Positions 44,901 to 54,970 are shown, counted from the stretch's first letter. The stretch is 64,000 nt of DNA from Ruminiclostridium cellobioparum subsp. termitidis CT1112 (GCF_000350485.1 NZ_AORV01000039.1:17473-81472), one strand, 5' to 3'. The notes: generated by a model from the letters alone, not told the origin. Numbers and translations are program-made.

Positions 44901-47900
44901 AACGGTATATTCACCGCCAGCCATCTGCCAGGTGCCCCCGTAGGTGGACCAGCCTGCATTCCCGCCGCTAAAGTCATCAGCAAACAGAATCTCCGGCTGT
45001 GTTTCAGTTTCAGGCACAGTTACAACACACTTATCCTTAAAGTCCCCTTCCTTTGACCGGGCGGTAATTATTACTCTGCCTGAAGAAACTGCAGTTATCA
45101 GACCATTTTGATCCACTGTTGCAATACTGTTATTCCCCGAGCTCCAAATGACATTTGCACCGCTCAATCCATTATTTGTGAGCTTTGAGCTCTGACCTTT
45201 CGGTACTGTGAGCGCTTTCCTGTCCAGATCCACTCCGCCGCTGATCTCTTTAATTGCAAAATATTCAAATTTGACATTTATCCTGTCATTTGCGGCAACA
45301 ATATTGTTTGCGAAGAATCCTGCCTTCAATGGACCGCCAATATTGGTGGTTACAGGATCTGAAGCCTGTATCCAGCCGTATCCGTCCCAATAATATGTTG
45401 TGTACACATTACCTATCTTTTTGATCTTCAGTGTTACGGTATCTCCTCCGGGGTGGGGAGCAAAATTGTTGGGTTTTTTATACGTCCCCGAAACTTCATA
45501 AGCCGTTTCAAGAGTCCTGCCATTTACCCACACATGGGCAAGTTTTACGAAATTATCGGCATCCTTCCATACGAATAAGCCTGCCTGCTGGTGATTCAGG
45601 GCAACCGGCGCCGTCAGTTTTGTAACAATCTCAAAATCTCCGCTTGCAGGTATTGATCTCAGGAAAACATTGTTTTGACTGTTATTGTCCTGATATACAT
45701 CTGTAGGCTGTGTATGAATTGTTACAGCACCCTGACCGATACTCCAGTCTTCAGGGGTTTCATTCCATATTGTCCAGATGTTTTTATCCAGAACTGCTCC
45801 GTCAAAATTGTCCACCGTATAGCCTGACAAGTCAGGGTCGGTAGGCAGATCACGGACTGTTACCTCACACTCGGCGTAAATTTCCGGATTTTCTGCACTT
45901 GCTACTTTTATTACTGCAGTTCCTGGAGCAATACCGCCTATTGTGATGGTTACCGTTCCGGATGCAAGATCTTCTCCGGTTTTACTTGCAGCAGCAATTT
46001 GATTATTTGTAGTTGAAATTGTTACCGCCTTGTTTGTACCAACTATAGGTCTTATAGCTGCTGTAATTGTCCCATTCATTCCCTTTGTTACCATTATGCT
46101 CTGCTTGTTCAGGCTTAAGGATTCGACAGGTACGGCCACCCCGCCGTCTTCAAGCTCCTCAAGCACTATGCGGTCAATCTGTGCAAAAGCAGTCTTTTTA
46201 GCCAGTTTGCCAGTATTTAATCCCTCTTTTAGTGTAACGGTCAGGGAGGAGGGATTGAAATTACCCCAGCCAAAGTTCTTATAAGTAACTGTCTGAGGTT
46301 CTCCGTCATTTACTGTTACTTTCTGTTCCGCAATTCCTTCAGCACTTCCGTTGTCAGCCATTACAGTCATGGTATAGGTTCCTGCTTTGGTGACATTCAC
46401 ATTGAACAGTACATAGTCGCTGTCAACAGTATCAAGATTCCCTACAACCTTTCCGCCGGAGGCATTGCCCGAGTCCACAATCTTAGCCTTTCCGCCCGTC
46501 ACTGCATCCTCTGCTTCATATGAGTGCCTGTTGACTTCGGGGGTGCCCGAAGGCTGCTCTATAAGCTCTCCGTAGCCCACCGGAGTTCCGAAGTTGGGAG
46601 TGCCGTCTGCATTCCAGGTAAACTTTTGTGCCCTTACACTTCTATTGCCCCAGCTTCCGCCTGAATTTTTATCGGCGTGGTACACTATCCAGTCCTCGGT
46701 GCCGTCAGGAGACACGGTAAAGGAGTTATGTCCTGCTCCATACGCTCCGGCAGCTTTGCTGAAGACAGGGCCTGTTTTTGTCCAGGCTGCAGGATTCAAA
46801 ATATCTCCTCCGGTATTTGTAAGCATACCCAGGCAATAGTCATCGGACCAGCTTCCACTGGCAGAATATACTATAAATATTTTTCCGTCCTTCTGCAATA
46901 TTTCGGGACCTTCATTGATATATGCCGGTCCTGCTTTCTTTTCCCAATCTTTTTCCGGTGATGAAATACGCACCCTGTCACCGCTGATGGTCCATGGATT
47001 GCTCATAGGTGCGATATAAAGATCCTGCCTTCCATCTACATTTCCTTCCCAGCCCGACCATACGAAATACATCCTGCCGTCCTTTTGAAAAGCAGCTCCG
47101 TCAATTGCCCATTTGTCGGTGGGATCACTTATTTTCCCCTTGAAGGTGTAACTGCCCTGCGGGTCCTGTGAGTTTCCTTCCAGTACGTACATACGGTGGT
47201 TGGCATTGCTGCCGTTATCCGCAGCAAAATATATGTACCATTTTCCGTCCAGATACTGCAGCTCAGGTGCCCATAATTCCTTGGAATACATGGTCCCGGC
47301 CGGAGGAGTGTAAACCGTCACTCTCGGAGCCGTTCCTATATCCTGAAGTCTTCTTGCCTTTGCCACCTGTATGGCTCCATCATTCTCAGACTTGCAGTAA
47401 TAGTAATAACCGTCCTTAAATACTACGCTTGGGTCGGCAGAACCTGATCCGCTGCCCACCGGTACAATGGGATTACTGAATTTCGAGCTCTTTGTAACAG
47501 TAACAGTACAGGTATCTGTAAAGCTTCCGTCCTCGGTGGTCACAGTGATGACTGCGGAACCTTCCGACAAAGCCTTTACTGTTCCGTCCTGATCAACCTT
47601 TACAAAGGCAGGATTGTCAGTGGACCATATTACATTCTGATTTGCCGCATCCAAAGGCTCCAGGCTTGCAAACAATTTCCTGCTGTCTCCCACACCAAGC
47701 ACCAGAGTATCCGTATTCAATGAAACGGCTGTTACCGGGCTTGTGCTCAATACGGGCAGCAGTACTGTCTTTCCGAGGCTCGGGCCCGACCACTTAACGT
47801 GCATGCTGGCACTGCCTGTTGCATGGACATATTCTATCTTCACCGGATACTGCTGGCCGGCTGTTAAATTTATAGTTCCGCTTACTTCTTCACGGGTATT

Positions 47901-50900
47901 GCTTATCTTATTAACGACTTTTGTATTGCCGACCCATATACCTGCTACATTGTCACTGTCGGCATAGAAGGTATAGCTGCCTGAAACAGCCGGTCTTATG
48001 GAACCTGCCCAACGGATTGAGAAATTATCCCTGTCAATGCCTGCCGAGGCATCGGGTGATCCGGTTCCTTTTTCATCTCCCAGATCAAAATCAATTCTGG
48101 GTGTAATGGAGGACTTTGCCATATCTGTGAAATTGCTGTCCCTGAAATACTGAACCCTGAACAGCGGAAGAGTATTAAAAGCGTCTCCTTTCAGCGCTTT
48201 AACATCATCTACCGACCATGGATGCCCATCGGGATATACAACTCCATGGAACGGCTTCTCCGGTTCATATGTAAGGGGATTTACATCAGAACCCCACGGG
48301 AATCTGCAGTTATCCCTGCCTATGCCCAACTCCCACATTACAAAACCGATCCCTTTGTCACCGTAATTCTCCACGATACCCGGAACCGATTGGTTGTTCC
48401 TCTGCATACATTCATCGGCAAGCACCGAAGCGTCAGCTGTAAATGTCCTTCCCACAGAGTTAAAGGTTTTTGGATAAGTTGCCTCATACGGATGCCAGGT
48501 AAGGAAATCCGAGAAGGGCGCACCGCTGAATTGACCTGCAGTTGCGGAAACCGGTATTTTTGAACCCAATTCCTTTATCCATATGCGTGAATCATTCATG
48601 AGCTGCTTTGTAACCTGGTCGTATATGCCCGATTCACCGTTGCTGGGCTCATTGTATGTGTTCCAGAAGGCTATTCTGTCATCATTCAGGTGGGCACCTA
48701 CAATTCCTTCAACATATGCTTTCAGTTTTGCTTTTACAACACCGTCGGCATTGTTGTACAGAGCCTTGTAGTCATCCCCGGGCGCTTCGACCCATCTGCT
48801 GTTATGTGCGCCGTATCTGGGAGATATAGCCGGATCATAATCGTAGGTGGGATGATCGTCCCAGCAGTCATCAAAGAAAACCGCTTCTACCTTTATGTCA
48901 TATTTATCTGCCAGTGAAAGAAAATCTTCAAAATCATTAAGCAGCTTTGCGGAATTGTTTTCCCACAGGAGATTGTGGAGATAAACCCTGACAAGATTGA
49001 TTCCATAGGCATGTGCATATGACAATTCCCTGTCATTTACCTCGTGGTCATATTCCTTCCACTGCTGTATTTCATTAACCACATTTGTCGGAACAAATAC
49101 GGCACCCTTGACCCAGGACCAGTTGTATATAGGTTTTTCTGCAGCTGCATCGGTAGTTACCGAAATATTGTCATACCTGGAATTGACCAGCCAGGTACGC
49201 ATACCTATGGAGCCGCTGGTAAACATTGTATCCACAACACCTGCCACATGGCTGCCGTCAATATACATATCTATGTTACTGCCATTGGCAGTTACCTTTA
49301 TGTGGTATACCTGCCCAGCCGCAATAGGGTACGGAATGGTTGCAAGCTCCTGCCAGTTGTTATTGAAACGGCCGATCTGAGCTTTGCCGTCCCTGCATAT
49401 TCCGGCGTAATACCCCTTCAGCATGTCTCCTCCAACTTTGGGATCGCTTACCCTGAATATAAGTCCGGTATTATTTGATTCGGTGCCTCCTGTAAAGGAT
49501 ACGTCGGCCTCATATGTGAAATCGGCAAAATTGGCACCGTCAGCTACGGCTTTAAAACCTCCTCCGGCATTGACACTGTATGCACCGTCGGCAGCACTCC
49601 ACGTTCCGCCATAGGTGGTCCATCCGTTGGCATTTCCGTCGCTGAAATCATCTGTAAAGTTTGCCGTTGCCTTCGTGTAGGTTACACTTTGAACAATGGA
49701 ATCACTCATTCCGGCTTTTTCAGCATAGGCTTTTACAGTTGCAGTGACCGTCAGTGTAATTTTGCCGCTGTATACCGGCGATGCAGCTGTAGGTGTGCTT
49801 CCATCGGTTGTATAGTGTATTGCCGCATCAGCAGTTGCACAGGAAATGGTTACTTCCTGGGTATTTGCAAACGTGCATGCCTCAGGGCTGATCAAAGGCG
49901 CCGCCACCTGCTGCTTCAAGGGAAACAGTTTAACAGCGCTCACATTGTCATAGGTTACATTTCCGTTGTCATTCCAGGCTCTGAGGGCTATACCGCCTTC
50001 TGCATGGGAATTGTCGATAATATCCGTAACAAATTTACCGTTTACATATATATAGAAACTCTGTCCCACACCAATAATCTTAAGATGGTTGGCGGCATTT
50101 TTATTCACCACCGCAGGAAAGTTTCCAATATCAGTCCACACTCCGTTTCCTGCCGATGAAAATTTGCAGATTTCAACATAATTGCTTACATTTATGCCTA
50201 GAAAATATCCATCCAATTTATCGGCACCATTGCCGGGATTGGAAACTCTGAAGGAAAATCCGCTGCTCTGTCCGCTTTCAAAAGGATTTACCTCTCCTTC
50301 GAGAATGAAATCGGTGTACCCTGAGCCTGTTACCGCTTTATCACCTCTGGGTCTTGTAAAAGTATAGACGCCGCCGGCTTCAGTTTGTGTCCGGCCGGCC
50401 TCCAGGCCTTCATAGGTGGCCCAGGCACTCCTGTCTCCATCTTCAAAATCGTCACTGAATCGTGCACCTTCCGTTGCGATGACATACAGGGCCTTCGCCA
50501 TGTCCGAGGCCGGCTTTCCGGCCCTAAATGCCTTGGCTTTGAATAGAGTAGTATTGGATATGGTGATGGAGGAGGTATACAGATTTGAATTTGAATCGGG
50601 TATACTTCCATCGGTGGTATATCTGATCTCAGCTCCTGCAGTGTCACTTGTCATTTCTATTGTTTTCTCGGAGCTGTAAATGCCTTCCTGCACATTGAAC
50701 TGAGGTGTCTGTACCGGCTGGGTGTTATAATCCCTGACACTGATATTGTCGATTTGGGATGTTCCCCACCAGGTTCTGAGCCCTATGGCTCCCGGAGATG
50801 TCACCTGACTTCCGTCGTTATCAGTATAGTCGAGGTAAAGCACATCATTTAAATAAGCCTTAATATTGTTACCGACCGCAATTACCTTGAGATGTCCGCT

Positions 50901-51554
50901 TGCACACGGAACCTTCACCACCGCAAGTTCTTTCCAGACATTGTTTCCGGTAACACGTCCCAATTGCATTCTCTTGTCAACGCGCAATGCAATGTAATAT
51001 CCATTGTAGCCATCGGCAACATTACCCACCGGGTCGCTGACTCTGAACAGAAAGCCTGTTCCATCGGAGTTTAAACCTGATACCGAGATGTCGGCTTCAT
51101 ATACCAGGTCGCCGAAGCTTGTGTCCTCAGCTACGGCTTTAGCTCCGGGGCACCCTCCTATGGTGTATTGTCCTGATGCATTAACAGACCATGTGCCCCT
51201 GTTGCCTGCATCACTGGAGCCATAGGCAGTCCATCCGTCGGCATTCCCATCGTTAAAGTCATCACTAAAACAGTCGGTTATGTATGATTGAAAAGCATTC
51301 AATCCCTGAAATAAATTCTCATCAACAAGCTCCCCGGGATTAAGGTCAATTGCCCCTCCCGATGTAGTATCTGCAGCACTGCTTGATGAGATGCCGTCAT
51401 TTGCCGTATCGCTGTCATAAATATCGGCTGCAGCTACTTTTCCCAAAAAAAGGCTTGGAAAAATTCCGGATAAAATCAGTGCAACTGCCAGAAAAATTGA
51501 GAGTGCCCTGATATGACTTTTTTTCAAACCGGATTTGGTTTTTTTGCTAGACAT
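41976..51554 (-). CDS. Giant SLH-anchored multidomain glycoside hydrolase (GH5-like plus two GH43)
   Basis: A 3192-residue surface enzyme. Order by approximate residue: signal peptide 1-42; LamG-like beta-sandwich 85-271; chitobiase C-terminal-type domain 281-355; LamG-like 361-541; second chitobiase-type 548-625; LamG-like 631-798; TIM-barrel cellulase-like domain 815-1118 with NTYNEPS near 966; PA14 1135-1268; Big_2 1271-1351; GH43-1 1358-1661 (SADPSVVFKDG, INEGPEIL); CBM6/35-like 1675-1801; Big_2; DUF1349-like sandwich 1908-2105; Big_2; LamG-like 2184-2368; GH43-2 2368-2671 (TADPYVLQYNG, INEGPFVI); Ig-like; Ser/Pro linker; unknown 2808-3011; three SLH repeats 3014-3192. GH43 enzymes attack arabinan and xylan side chains, so arabinose-rich pectin or hemicellulose is the likely substrate. 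The barrel is GH5-like but the family is uncertain. Confidence 0.93.
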   Translation of the reverse strand: MSSKKTKSGLKKSHIRALSIFLAVALILSGIFPSLFLGKVAAADIYDSDTANDGISSSSAADTTSGGAIDLNPGELVDENLFQGLNAFQSYITDCFSDDFNDGNADGWTAYGSSDAGNRGTWSVNASGQYTIGGCPGAKAVAEDTSFGDLVYEADISVSGLNSDGTGFLFRVSDPVGNVADGYNGYYIALRVDKRMQLGRVTGNNVWKELAVVKVPCASGHLKVIAVGNNIKAYLNDVLYLDYTDNDGSQVTSPGAIGLRTWWGTSQIDNISVRDYNTQPVQTPQFNVQEGIYSSEKTIEMTSDTAGAEIRYTTDGSIPDSNSNLYTSSITISNTTLFKAKAFRAGKPASDMAKALYVIATEGARFSDDFEDGDRSAWATYEGLEAGRTQTEAGGVYTFTRPRGDKAVTGSGYTDFILEGEVNPFESGQSSGFSFRVSNPGNGADKLDGYFLGINVSNYVEICKFSSAGNGVWTDIGNFPAVVNKNAANHLKIIGVGQSFYIYVNGKFVTDIIDNSHAEGGIALRAWNDNGNVTYDNVSAVKLFPLKQQVAAPLISPEACTFANTQEVTISCATADAAIHYTTDGSTPTAASPVYSGKITLTVTATVKAYAEKAGMSDSIVQSVTYTKATANFTDDFSDGNANGWTTYGGTWSAADGAYSVNAGGGFKAVADGANFADFTYEADVSFTGGTESNNTGLIFRVSDPKVGGDMLKGYYAGICRDGKAQIGRFNNNWQELATIPYPIAAGQVYHIKVTANGSNIDMYIDGSHVAGVVDTMFTSGSIGMRTWLVNSRYDNISVTTDAAAEKPIYNWSWVKGAVFVPTNVVNEIQQWKEYDHEVNDRELSYAHAYGINLVRVYLHNLLWENNSAKLLNDFEDFLSLADKYDIKVEAVFFDDCWDDHPTYDYDPAISPRYGAHNSRWVEAPGDDYKALYNNADGVVKAKLKAYVEGIVGAHLNDDRIAFWNTYNEPSNGESGIYDQVTKQLMNDSRIWIKELGSKIPVSATAGQFSGAPFSDFLTWHPYEATYPKTFNSVGRTFTADASVLADECMQRNNQSVPGIVENYGDKGIGFVMWELGIGRDNCRFPWGSDVNPLTYEPEKPFHGVVYPDGHPWSVDDVKALKGDAFNTLPLFRVQYFRDSNFTDMAKSSITPRIDFDLGDEKGTGSPDASAGIDRDNFSIRWAGSIRPAVSGSYTFYADSDNVAGIWVGNTKVVNKISNTREEVSGTINLTAGQQYPVKIEYVHATGSASMHVKWSGPSLGKTVLLPVLSTSPVTAVSLNTDTLVLGVGDSRKLFASLEPLDAANQNVIWSTDNPAFVKVDQDGTVKALSEGSAVITVTTEDGSFTDTCTVTVTKSSKFSNPIVPVGSGSGSADPSVVFKDGYYYYCKSENDGAIQVAKARRLQDIGTAPRVTVYTPPAGTMYSKELWAPELQYLDGKWYIYFAADNGSNANHRMYVLEGNSQDPQGSYTFKGKISDPTDKWAIDGAAFQKDGRMYFVWSGWEGNVDGRQDLYIAPMSNPWTISGDRVRISSPEKDWEKKAGPAYINEGPEILQKDGKIFIVYSASGSWSDDYCLGMLTNTGGDILNPAAWTKTGPVFSKAAGAYGAGHNSFTVSPDGTEDWIVYHADKNSGGSWGNRSVRAQKFTWNADGTPNFGTPVGYGELIEQPSGTPEVNRHSYEAEDAVTGGKAKIVDSGNASGGKVVGNLDTVDSDYVLFNVNVTKAGTYTMTVMADNGSAEGIAEQKVTVNDGEPQTVTYKNFGWGNFNPSSLTVTLKEGLNTGKLAKKTAFAQIDRIVLEELEDGGVAVPVESLSLNKQSIMVTKGMNGTITAAIRPIVGTNKAVTISTTNNQIAAASKTGEDLASGTVTITIGGIAPGTAVIKVASAENPEIYAECEVTVRDLPTDPDLSGYTVDNFDGAVLDKNIWTIWNETPEDWSIGQGAVTIHTQPTDVYQDNNSQNNVFLRSIPASGDFEIVTKLTAPVALNHQQAGLFVWKDADNFVKLAHVWVNGRTLETAYEVSGTYKKPNNFAPHPGGDTVTLKIKKIGNVYTTYYWDGYGWIQASDPVTTNIGGPLKAGFFANNIVAANDRINVKFEYFAIKEISGGVDLDRKALTVPKGQSSKLTNNGLSGANVIWSSGNNSIATVDQNGLITAVSSGRVIITARSKEGDFKDKCVVTVPETETQPEILFADDFSGGNAGWSTYGGTWQMAGGEYTVNSGAGYKAVLDKDFTDYVFEADVQITSGSEAGMIFRVSNPSTGADAFDGYYLGINAAQKSAVLGKMENGSWTEIANKKLNIKVGEWTHMKVVVDQAHIQAFINDNPLNTNAYPKFDLVESTHIATGKLGLRTFNAAAKFDNVKVFSYKAVDLGETYTNSVLPDTADPYVLQYNGTYYLYGTNTETGDTNKSRGIKVYTSTDLVKWTDRGLALKNEDSWGNKWFWAPEVVERNGTFYMYYAVEERLAVAVSKSPLGPFVQEVQEPMKPDTVKIDAHVFKDGDGKQYLYFVRFNNANEIWVAELNDDMKTIKEETMTFCFRPTQAWEQSQKPPVANINEGPFVIKHNGIYYLTYSGNHFESPDYGVGYATSSSPMGPWTKYEYNPIMKSNLVVPGAGHHSLVYSPDGTELFMVYHTHYNTGSTEPRKLSIDRVHFVPQGNGLPDAMEVWGPTVTLQPMPSNGKVVVPVTSITIAGENGADTITVYGGTLKMTRAVTPENADNSVTWSIVSGSEYATISADGVLTAKANGIVTVKAVAKDGSGVESNVYTITITNQNRPGEPSNPPSTPSASNSGSSSNSSGTPAETKPQTAQLEVKPVLNGAGKTAQAAVSSEDLKKALEAAKIDSAGNKTVTIKVSEVKGAEQYELGLPKTSVASAQTNLLKIDSPVAAITVPGNLFNAKDVTGDSINILIGKGDRSGVKDEAAIKTIGDRPVIEIKASAGGKELKLSNPQTAVTVSLDYKPNAEELRNSQHITVWAIDENGNTKPVPSGKYDAKTGQVTFTAHSLGKYAVVYVNKTFNDLNNHLWAKEKIEVMAAKGIINGTSDTTYSPGKNITRADFVVLLVNALGLNAAPGGNFDDVNKDSYYYNAVAIAKELGIVNGVGNNKFNPAQSISRQDMMVIAANAMKVAGKTISKGSASDIAGFKDRELVSAYAEDAAATLVKAGIIAGSGNALNPQKTATRAETAVIIYNIYNK

Positions 51555-51662
51555 AATATCTCCCTCCCACTTAAAATTTTAGCTGTAAAAGACTGAAACT
51601 CTTAGTATTCCTCCCCTGCCTCCTTTTTTCAATTAATATATTGATATAATTAAAGGATTCCT

Positions 51663-51691
51663 GTTACAACCGAAATCCATTAATTAGTCAA
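51663..51691 (-). promoter_or_regulatory. Possible promoter of the giant GH43 gene
   Basis: TTGACT and TGTAAC lie 17 bases apart on the minus strand, about 110 bases upstream of the ATG, which has a GGGAGGGAG site. The match is fair. The 328-bp gap (51555-51882) also holds the terminator at 51720-51776. Confidence 0.45.
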
Positions 51692-51719
51692 CATAATACG
51701 CAATCAATTCCGGACTCAA

Positions 51720-51776
51720 ATAAAAAATTATAACTCAACTTTTTCATCGGTGTTGACACTAAAAGCTGAGTTATAA
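51720..51776 (-). terminator. Terminator of the sensor/transport cluster
   Basis: TTATAACTCAGCTTTT pairs with AAAAGTTGAGTTATAA (one G-U) and is followed by TTTTTTATTT on the minus strand. It lies about 107 bp after the tandem binding-protein gene. Confidence 0.85.
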
Positions 51777-51882
51777 AAATAAGTTCAAAATAGATTTTAC
51801 ATGACCTGTCGGGAGATGTATTTATAATATTACGCAATTTTTTATACTATTTAGTTTTTATTTTTTAAAGCTTTTGTCCCAA

Positions 51883-53754
51883 CTAATATTTTCTGTTGAC
51901 TATTTCCTTTTTGGCTGATTCCTGCGGAAATACACCCTCACTAGTAATTATTTTTACAGGGAGTTCCTTACCGTTCATATAATCATTAACCGCCTTCATA
52001 AGCTGATTCCCCAGAAGAGGATTGCATTCAACGGTACAGTTCAGTTTACCTGCCATCATCAGCTGAAATGCCGACTTCACTCCGTCGATGGATACTATAA
52101 CGATATCTTTGCCAGGCAGGAGTCCGTGTTTTTCTATTGCTTCTATGGCTCCAAAGGCCATATCGTCATTATGTGAATATACAACATCTATTTTTCTGCT
52201 CTCAGAGTTCAGAATATCGTTCATAACCTTCTTGCCTTCGACTTTTAAGAAGTCGGCTGATTCAGATCTGATGATGTTGAACTTTTTGTTTTTACCTATT
52301 ACTTCGAGAAAACCTGAACCTCTTTCTATGGCAGGTGTGGAGCCCACAGTACCTGTCAGTTCTACGATATTCACATTGGAGCTGTCGCTGAACTTGCCTT
52401 CCAGCCATCTTGCAGCCCTTCTCCCCTCTTCAATAAAGTCGGAGCCGATAAATGTGGTCTCCAGGGAATCATCCTTTACCCTGAGACTTCTATCAGAGCA
52501 AATAACTGGTATACCTGCACTTTTCGCCTCTTTCAGGACCTCATCCCACCCTGTTTCAACAATTGGCGAAAAGGCAATGACATCAACCTTTTGCTTTATA
52601 AAGGAGCGTATGGCATCTATTTGCTTTTGCTGACTGCTTTCACATTCCACTGTTATAAGTTCTATACCCGATTCAGCTGCTGCAGTTTTGATGGATTGAG
52701 TATTGGCCGATCTCCACATGCTTTCATTCCCCACAATTGCATAGCCCAGTACAGGCGTTATGTTCCGTTCGTGCTCCTTTGAGGTTTTTTTATTTTCATT
52801 AAGAAATTGATCCGCATTATCTTTAGTAATAATGCTGCTTTTCAATATTATCTTCTTGGGAATTCCTTTTATCTGGTTTAATATATCAATGGCATAAATA
52901 ATTGATTCCTTCCCTCCGGTAGGACACCTGAAGGTACTTTCCAGGATACCTTTCTTGACCAGGTCTATCCCTCCGTTTTCCCCTTCAAGGCCGTCAATAC
53001 CCACATACTTTATTCCGTTTATACCGTTTGCAGTCATTGCCTTATAGGCTCCATATGCCATATGGTCGTTCTGGGCAAATATTACCGATACTCCTGACAG
53101 ATTGTCCTTGAGCAGATTTACCTTATCCTCGGCAATGTCACTTTGCCAGTCGGCATATATTGACGCCGTCAGATCTATTTTTGAATTCTTGTCGATTATT
53201 TCACGAAAGCCCTCACTCCTGCCCAATACCGGAGGTGAACCGGACAGGCCCTGAATTTCAAGCACTTTTCCACCTTTGTTTTTCAACAGTTCAACCACAT
53301 GCGCCCCGGCCTGCCTTCCAATCATATTATTATCGGGGCCGATATAAAGAGTATAGTCATACCCCTCGACGGCTCTGTCCAATACTATGACGGGAATATT
53401 CTGATATGCCTTTGCAACAACGGGGGTCAGTGCCTTGGAATCATTGGGTGAAATTATCAGCAGATCAATGCCCTCTGTGAGAAGTTCCTCAACATCCTTA
53501 ACCTGTTTTGCATTGTTGCCCGCCGCATCTGTGAAAATGACCTTGAGGTTGTCATGCTTTTCGGCTTCCTCCTTGATCTCTTCAGTCATTTTTACACGCC
53601 AGGGTTCCACCAAATTCGCCTGGGACATTCCTATCAAGTATTTTATATCATCATTGCTCTCTTCTTTTTGCCCTCCGCAGCCCATAAATACAAATAAAGA
53701 CAATACCACCAGCAATACAACCATGGCTAAGCCTTTTAAATGTGAACTCCTCAC
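51883..53754 (-). CDS. Lipoprotein with two fused sugar-binding (Peripla_BP_4) domains
   Basis: A 623-residue lipoprotein (hydrophobic start ending FVFMGC, Cys near 26) with two complete periplasmic-binding domains: about 40-320 and 335-620. The second is very close to the YtfQ-type protein encoded at 62295-63332: both share MWRSANTQSIK-like and TFIGSDFIEEGR-like text, SHNDDMAFGAIEAIEKHGL and VECNPLLG. The start is GTG with GGAG inside the end of the response-regulator gene, so translation is coupled to it. No transporter subunit adjoins, and it is co-cistronic with a two-component system. By analogy to the XylFII-LytS type sensors of clostridia I infer a sugar-sensing partner of the kinase. 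Confidence 0.88.
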   Translation of the reverse strand: MRSSHLKGLAMVVLLVVLSLFVFMGCGGQKEESNDDIKYLIGMSQANLVEPWRVKMTEEIKEEAEKHDNLKVIFTDAAGNNAKQVKDVEELLTEGIDLLIISPNDSKALTPVVAKAYQNIPVIVLDRAVEGYDYTLYIGPDNNMIGRQAGAHVVELLKNKGGKVLEIQGLSGSPPVLGRSEGFREIIDKNSKIDLTASIYADWQSDIAEDKVNLLKDNLSGVSVIFAQNDHMAYGAYKAMTANGINGIKYVGIDGLEGENGGIDLVKKGILESTFRCPTGGKESIIYAIDILNQIKGIPKKIILKSSIITKDNADQFLNENKKTSKEHERNITPVLGYAIVGNESMWRSANTQSIKTAAAESGIELITVECESSQQKQIDAIRSFIKQKVDVIAFSPIVETGWDEVLKEAKSAGIPVICSDRSLRVKDDSLETTFIGSDFIEEGRRAARWLEGKFSDSSNVNIVELTGTVGSTPAIERGSGFLEVIGKNKKFNIIRSESADFLKVEGKKVMNDILNSESRKIDVVYSHNDDMAFGAIEAIEKHGLLPGKDIVIVSIDGVKSAFQLMMAGKLNCTVECNPLLGNQLMKAVNDYMNGKELPVKIITSEGVFPQESAKKEIVNRKY

Positions 53755-53755
53755 C

Positions 53756-54958
53756 CTATCTCCCCCCTTTTTTGTACTCTACGGGAGATACCCCCAATAC
53801 CTTTTTAAATGCCGTACTGAAATAGTGCTGACTGTTGTAACCTACCCTTTCGGCTATTTCATATATTTTCATCGAAGGATCGGTCATTAATTGAATGGCC
53901 ATTTTAACCCTGACCTGTGTAAGATAATCTATGAAGGAGGTGCCGGTTTCCTGTTTCAGCACCCTGCTCAAATAGGATGCGCTCACCTTTATATCCCTTG
54001 CTACATCCTCCAGTGACAGTTCCTCCTTGAAATAGTTGTTCTCTATGTATTGTTTGGCCTTTATAACCATGGGAGTATAGCTGGACTCCCTGCTCATTTC
54101 ATCAATAAGAGCGTCATAAACCGCCGGTATTTCATCCGTCCCTTTTTCAATAACCTTCTGATAGACCCTGATGGATTTATCCAGGTACTTTTCCATACAT
54201 GACTCAAACTTATCCTTCAGCTGAAACCAATCCGAAATGTTTGGAATTCCTGTTAATGCAACTATATTATCCTTATTGTCTCTAAAGACAATATTAGGCT
54301 GCAGGTTTTCCACAAGTTCCTCGATCACATTCTGAATTGCAAACATCAAAAGGTTGTTATCCCAATCGTCCATTTCAACCATACTGTTTTTTTCAACAGG
54401 CTTTACAAGGAGCATTCCGGTTTTATCTGCAAACTTCACCTTATAATAGTCCAGCTGTTCCCTTATTTCCGATGAAGAAAAATGATTTTCCAGCCATTCG
54501 TTCATAAATTTTTCTTTTAAAATTTTATAATTCTGAGATAGTTGATTCTGCGCCCATTTGTAGTATTTATTACGTTTTTTTATGCTGTTTATTTCATCAA
54601 TTGCCTTTATTACCACATTGTACAGCTGTTCCCTGGATACGGGCTTCAGAACGTAATCAAATACTCCAAGCCTCAAAGCCTGCCGGGCATAAGAAAATTC
54701 ATCATGTCCGGTGACCACGATCATAATACATTCGTCGTACTCCTGCTTGACTTTTTCAATCAGCTGCAAACCGTTAATAAAAGGCATACAGATATCCAGC
54801 AGGATGATGTCGGGATGCCTGCTCCGTACAATATCCAGTGCTATTTCCCCATCCTCCGCCTCCCCGATAATTTCCACACCGATTTCAGCCCAATTCAATG
54901 AATTTCTGAGACCCTTTCTGATTTTTGGTTCATCATCTGCGATTAGCAATTTCCACAT
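53756..54958 (-). CDS. Response regulator with AraC-type DNA-binding domain (YesN-like)
   Basis: A 400-residue regulator. Receiver domain 1-120 begins MWKLLIADDEPKIRKGL, with acidic pair Asp8/Asp9, phospho-acceptor Asp55 (DIILLDICMP) and Lys in YVLKPVSREQL. The middle 130-290 has no known motif. The C terminus has two helix-turn-helix units, DIKVSASYLSRVLKQETGTS and IAERVGYNSQHYFSTAFKKV, ending GVSPVEYKKGGR. It lies 12 bp after its kinase gene. Likely targets are the sugar cluster and perhaps the giant GH43 gene downstream, an inference from position. Confidence 0.93.
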   Translation of the reverse strand: MWKLLIADDEPKIRKGLRNSLNWAEIGVEIIGEAEDGEIALDIVRSRHPDIILLDICMPFINGLQLIEKVKQEYDECIMIVVTGHDEFSYARQALRLGVFDYVLKPVSREQLYNVVIKAIDEINSIKKRNKYYKWAQNQLSQNYKILKEKFMNEWLENHFSSSEIREQLDYYKVKFADKTGMLLVKPVEKNSMVEMDDWDNNLLMFAIQNVIEELVENLQPNIVFRDNKDNIVALTGIPNISDWFQLKDKFESCMEKYLDKSIRVYQKVIEKGTDEIPAVYDALIDEMSRESSYTPMVIKAKQYIENNYFKEELSLEDVARDIKVSASYLSRVLKQETGTSFIDYLTQVRVKMAIQLMTDPSMKIYEIAERVGYNSQHYFSTAFKKVLGVSPVEYKKGGR

Positions 54959-54970
54959 AAATAAATGACC

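Noticed and set aside
34174..51554. Cellulosome components (dockerin or cohesin) in the large hydrolases
   Set aside because: No duplicated calcium-binding dockerin motif is seen. The giant enzyme has SLH repeats and the chitinase ends in CBM5/12.
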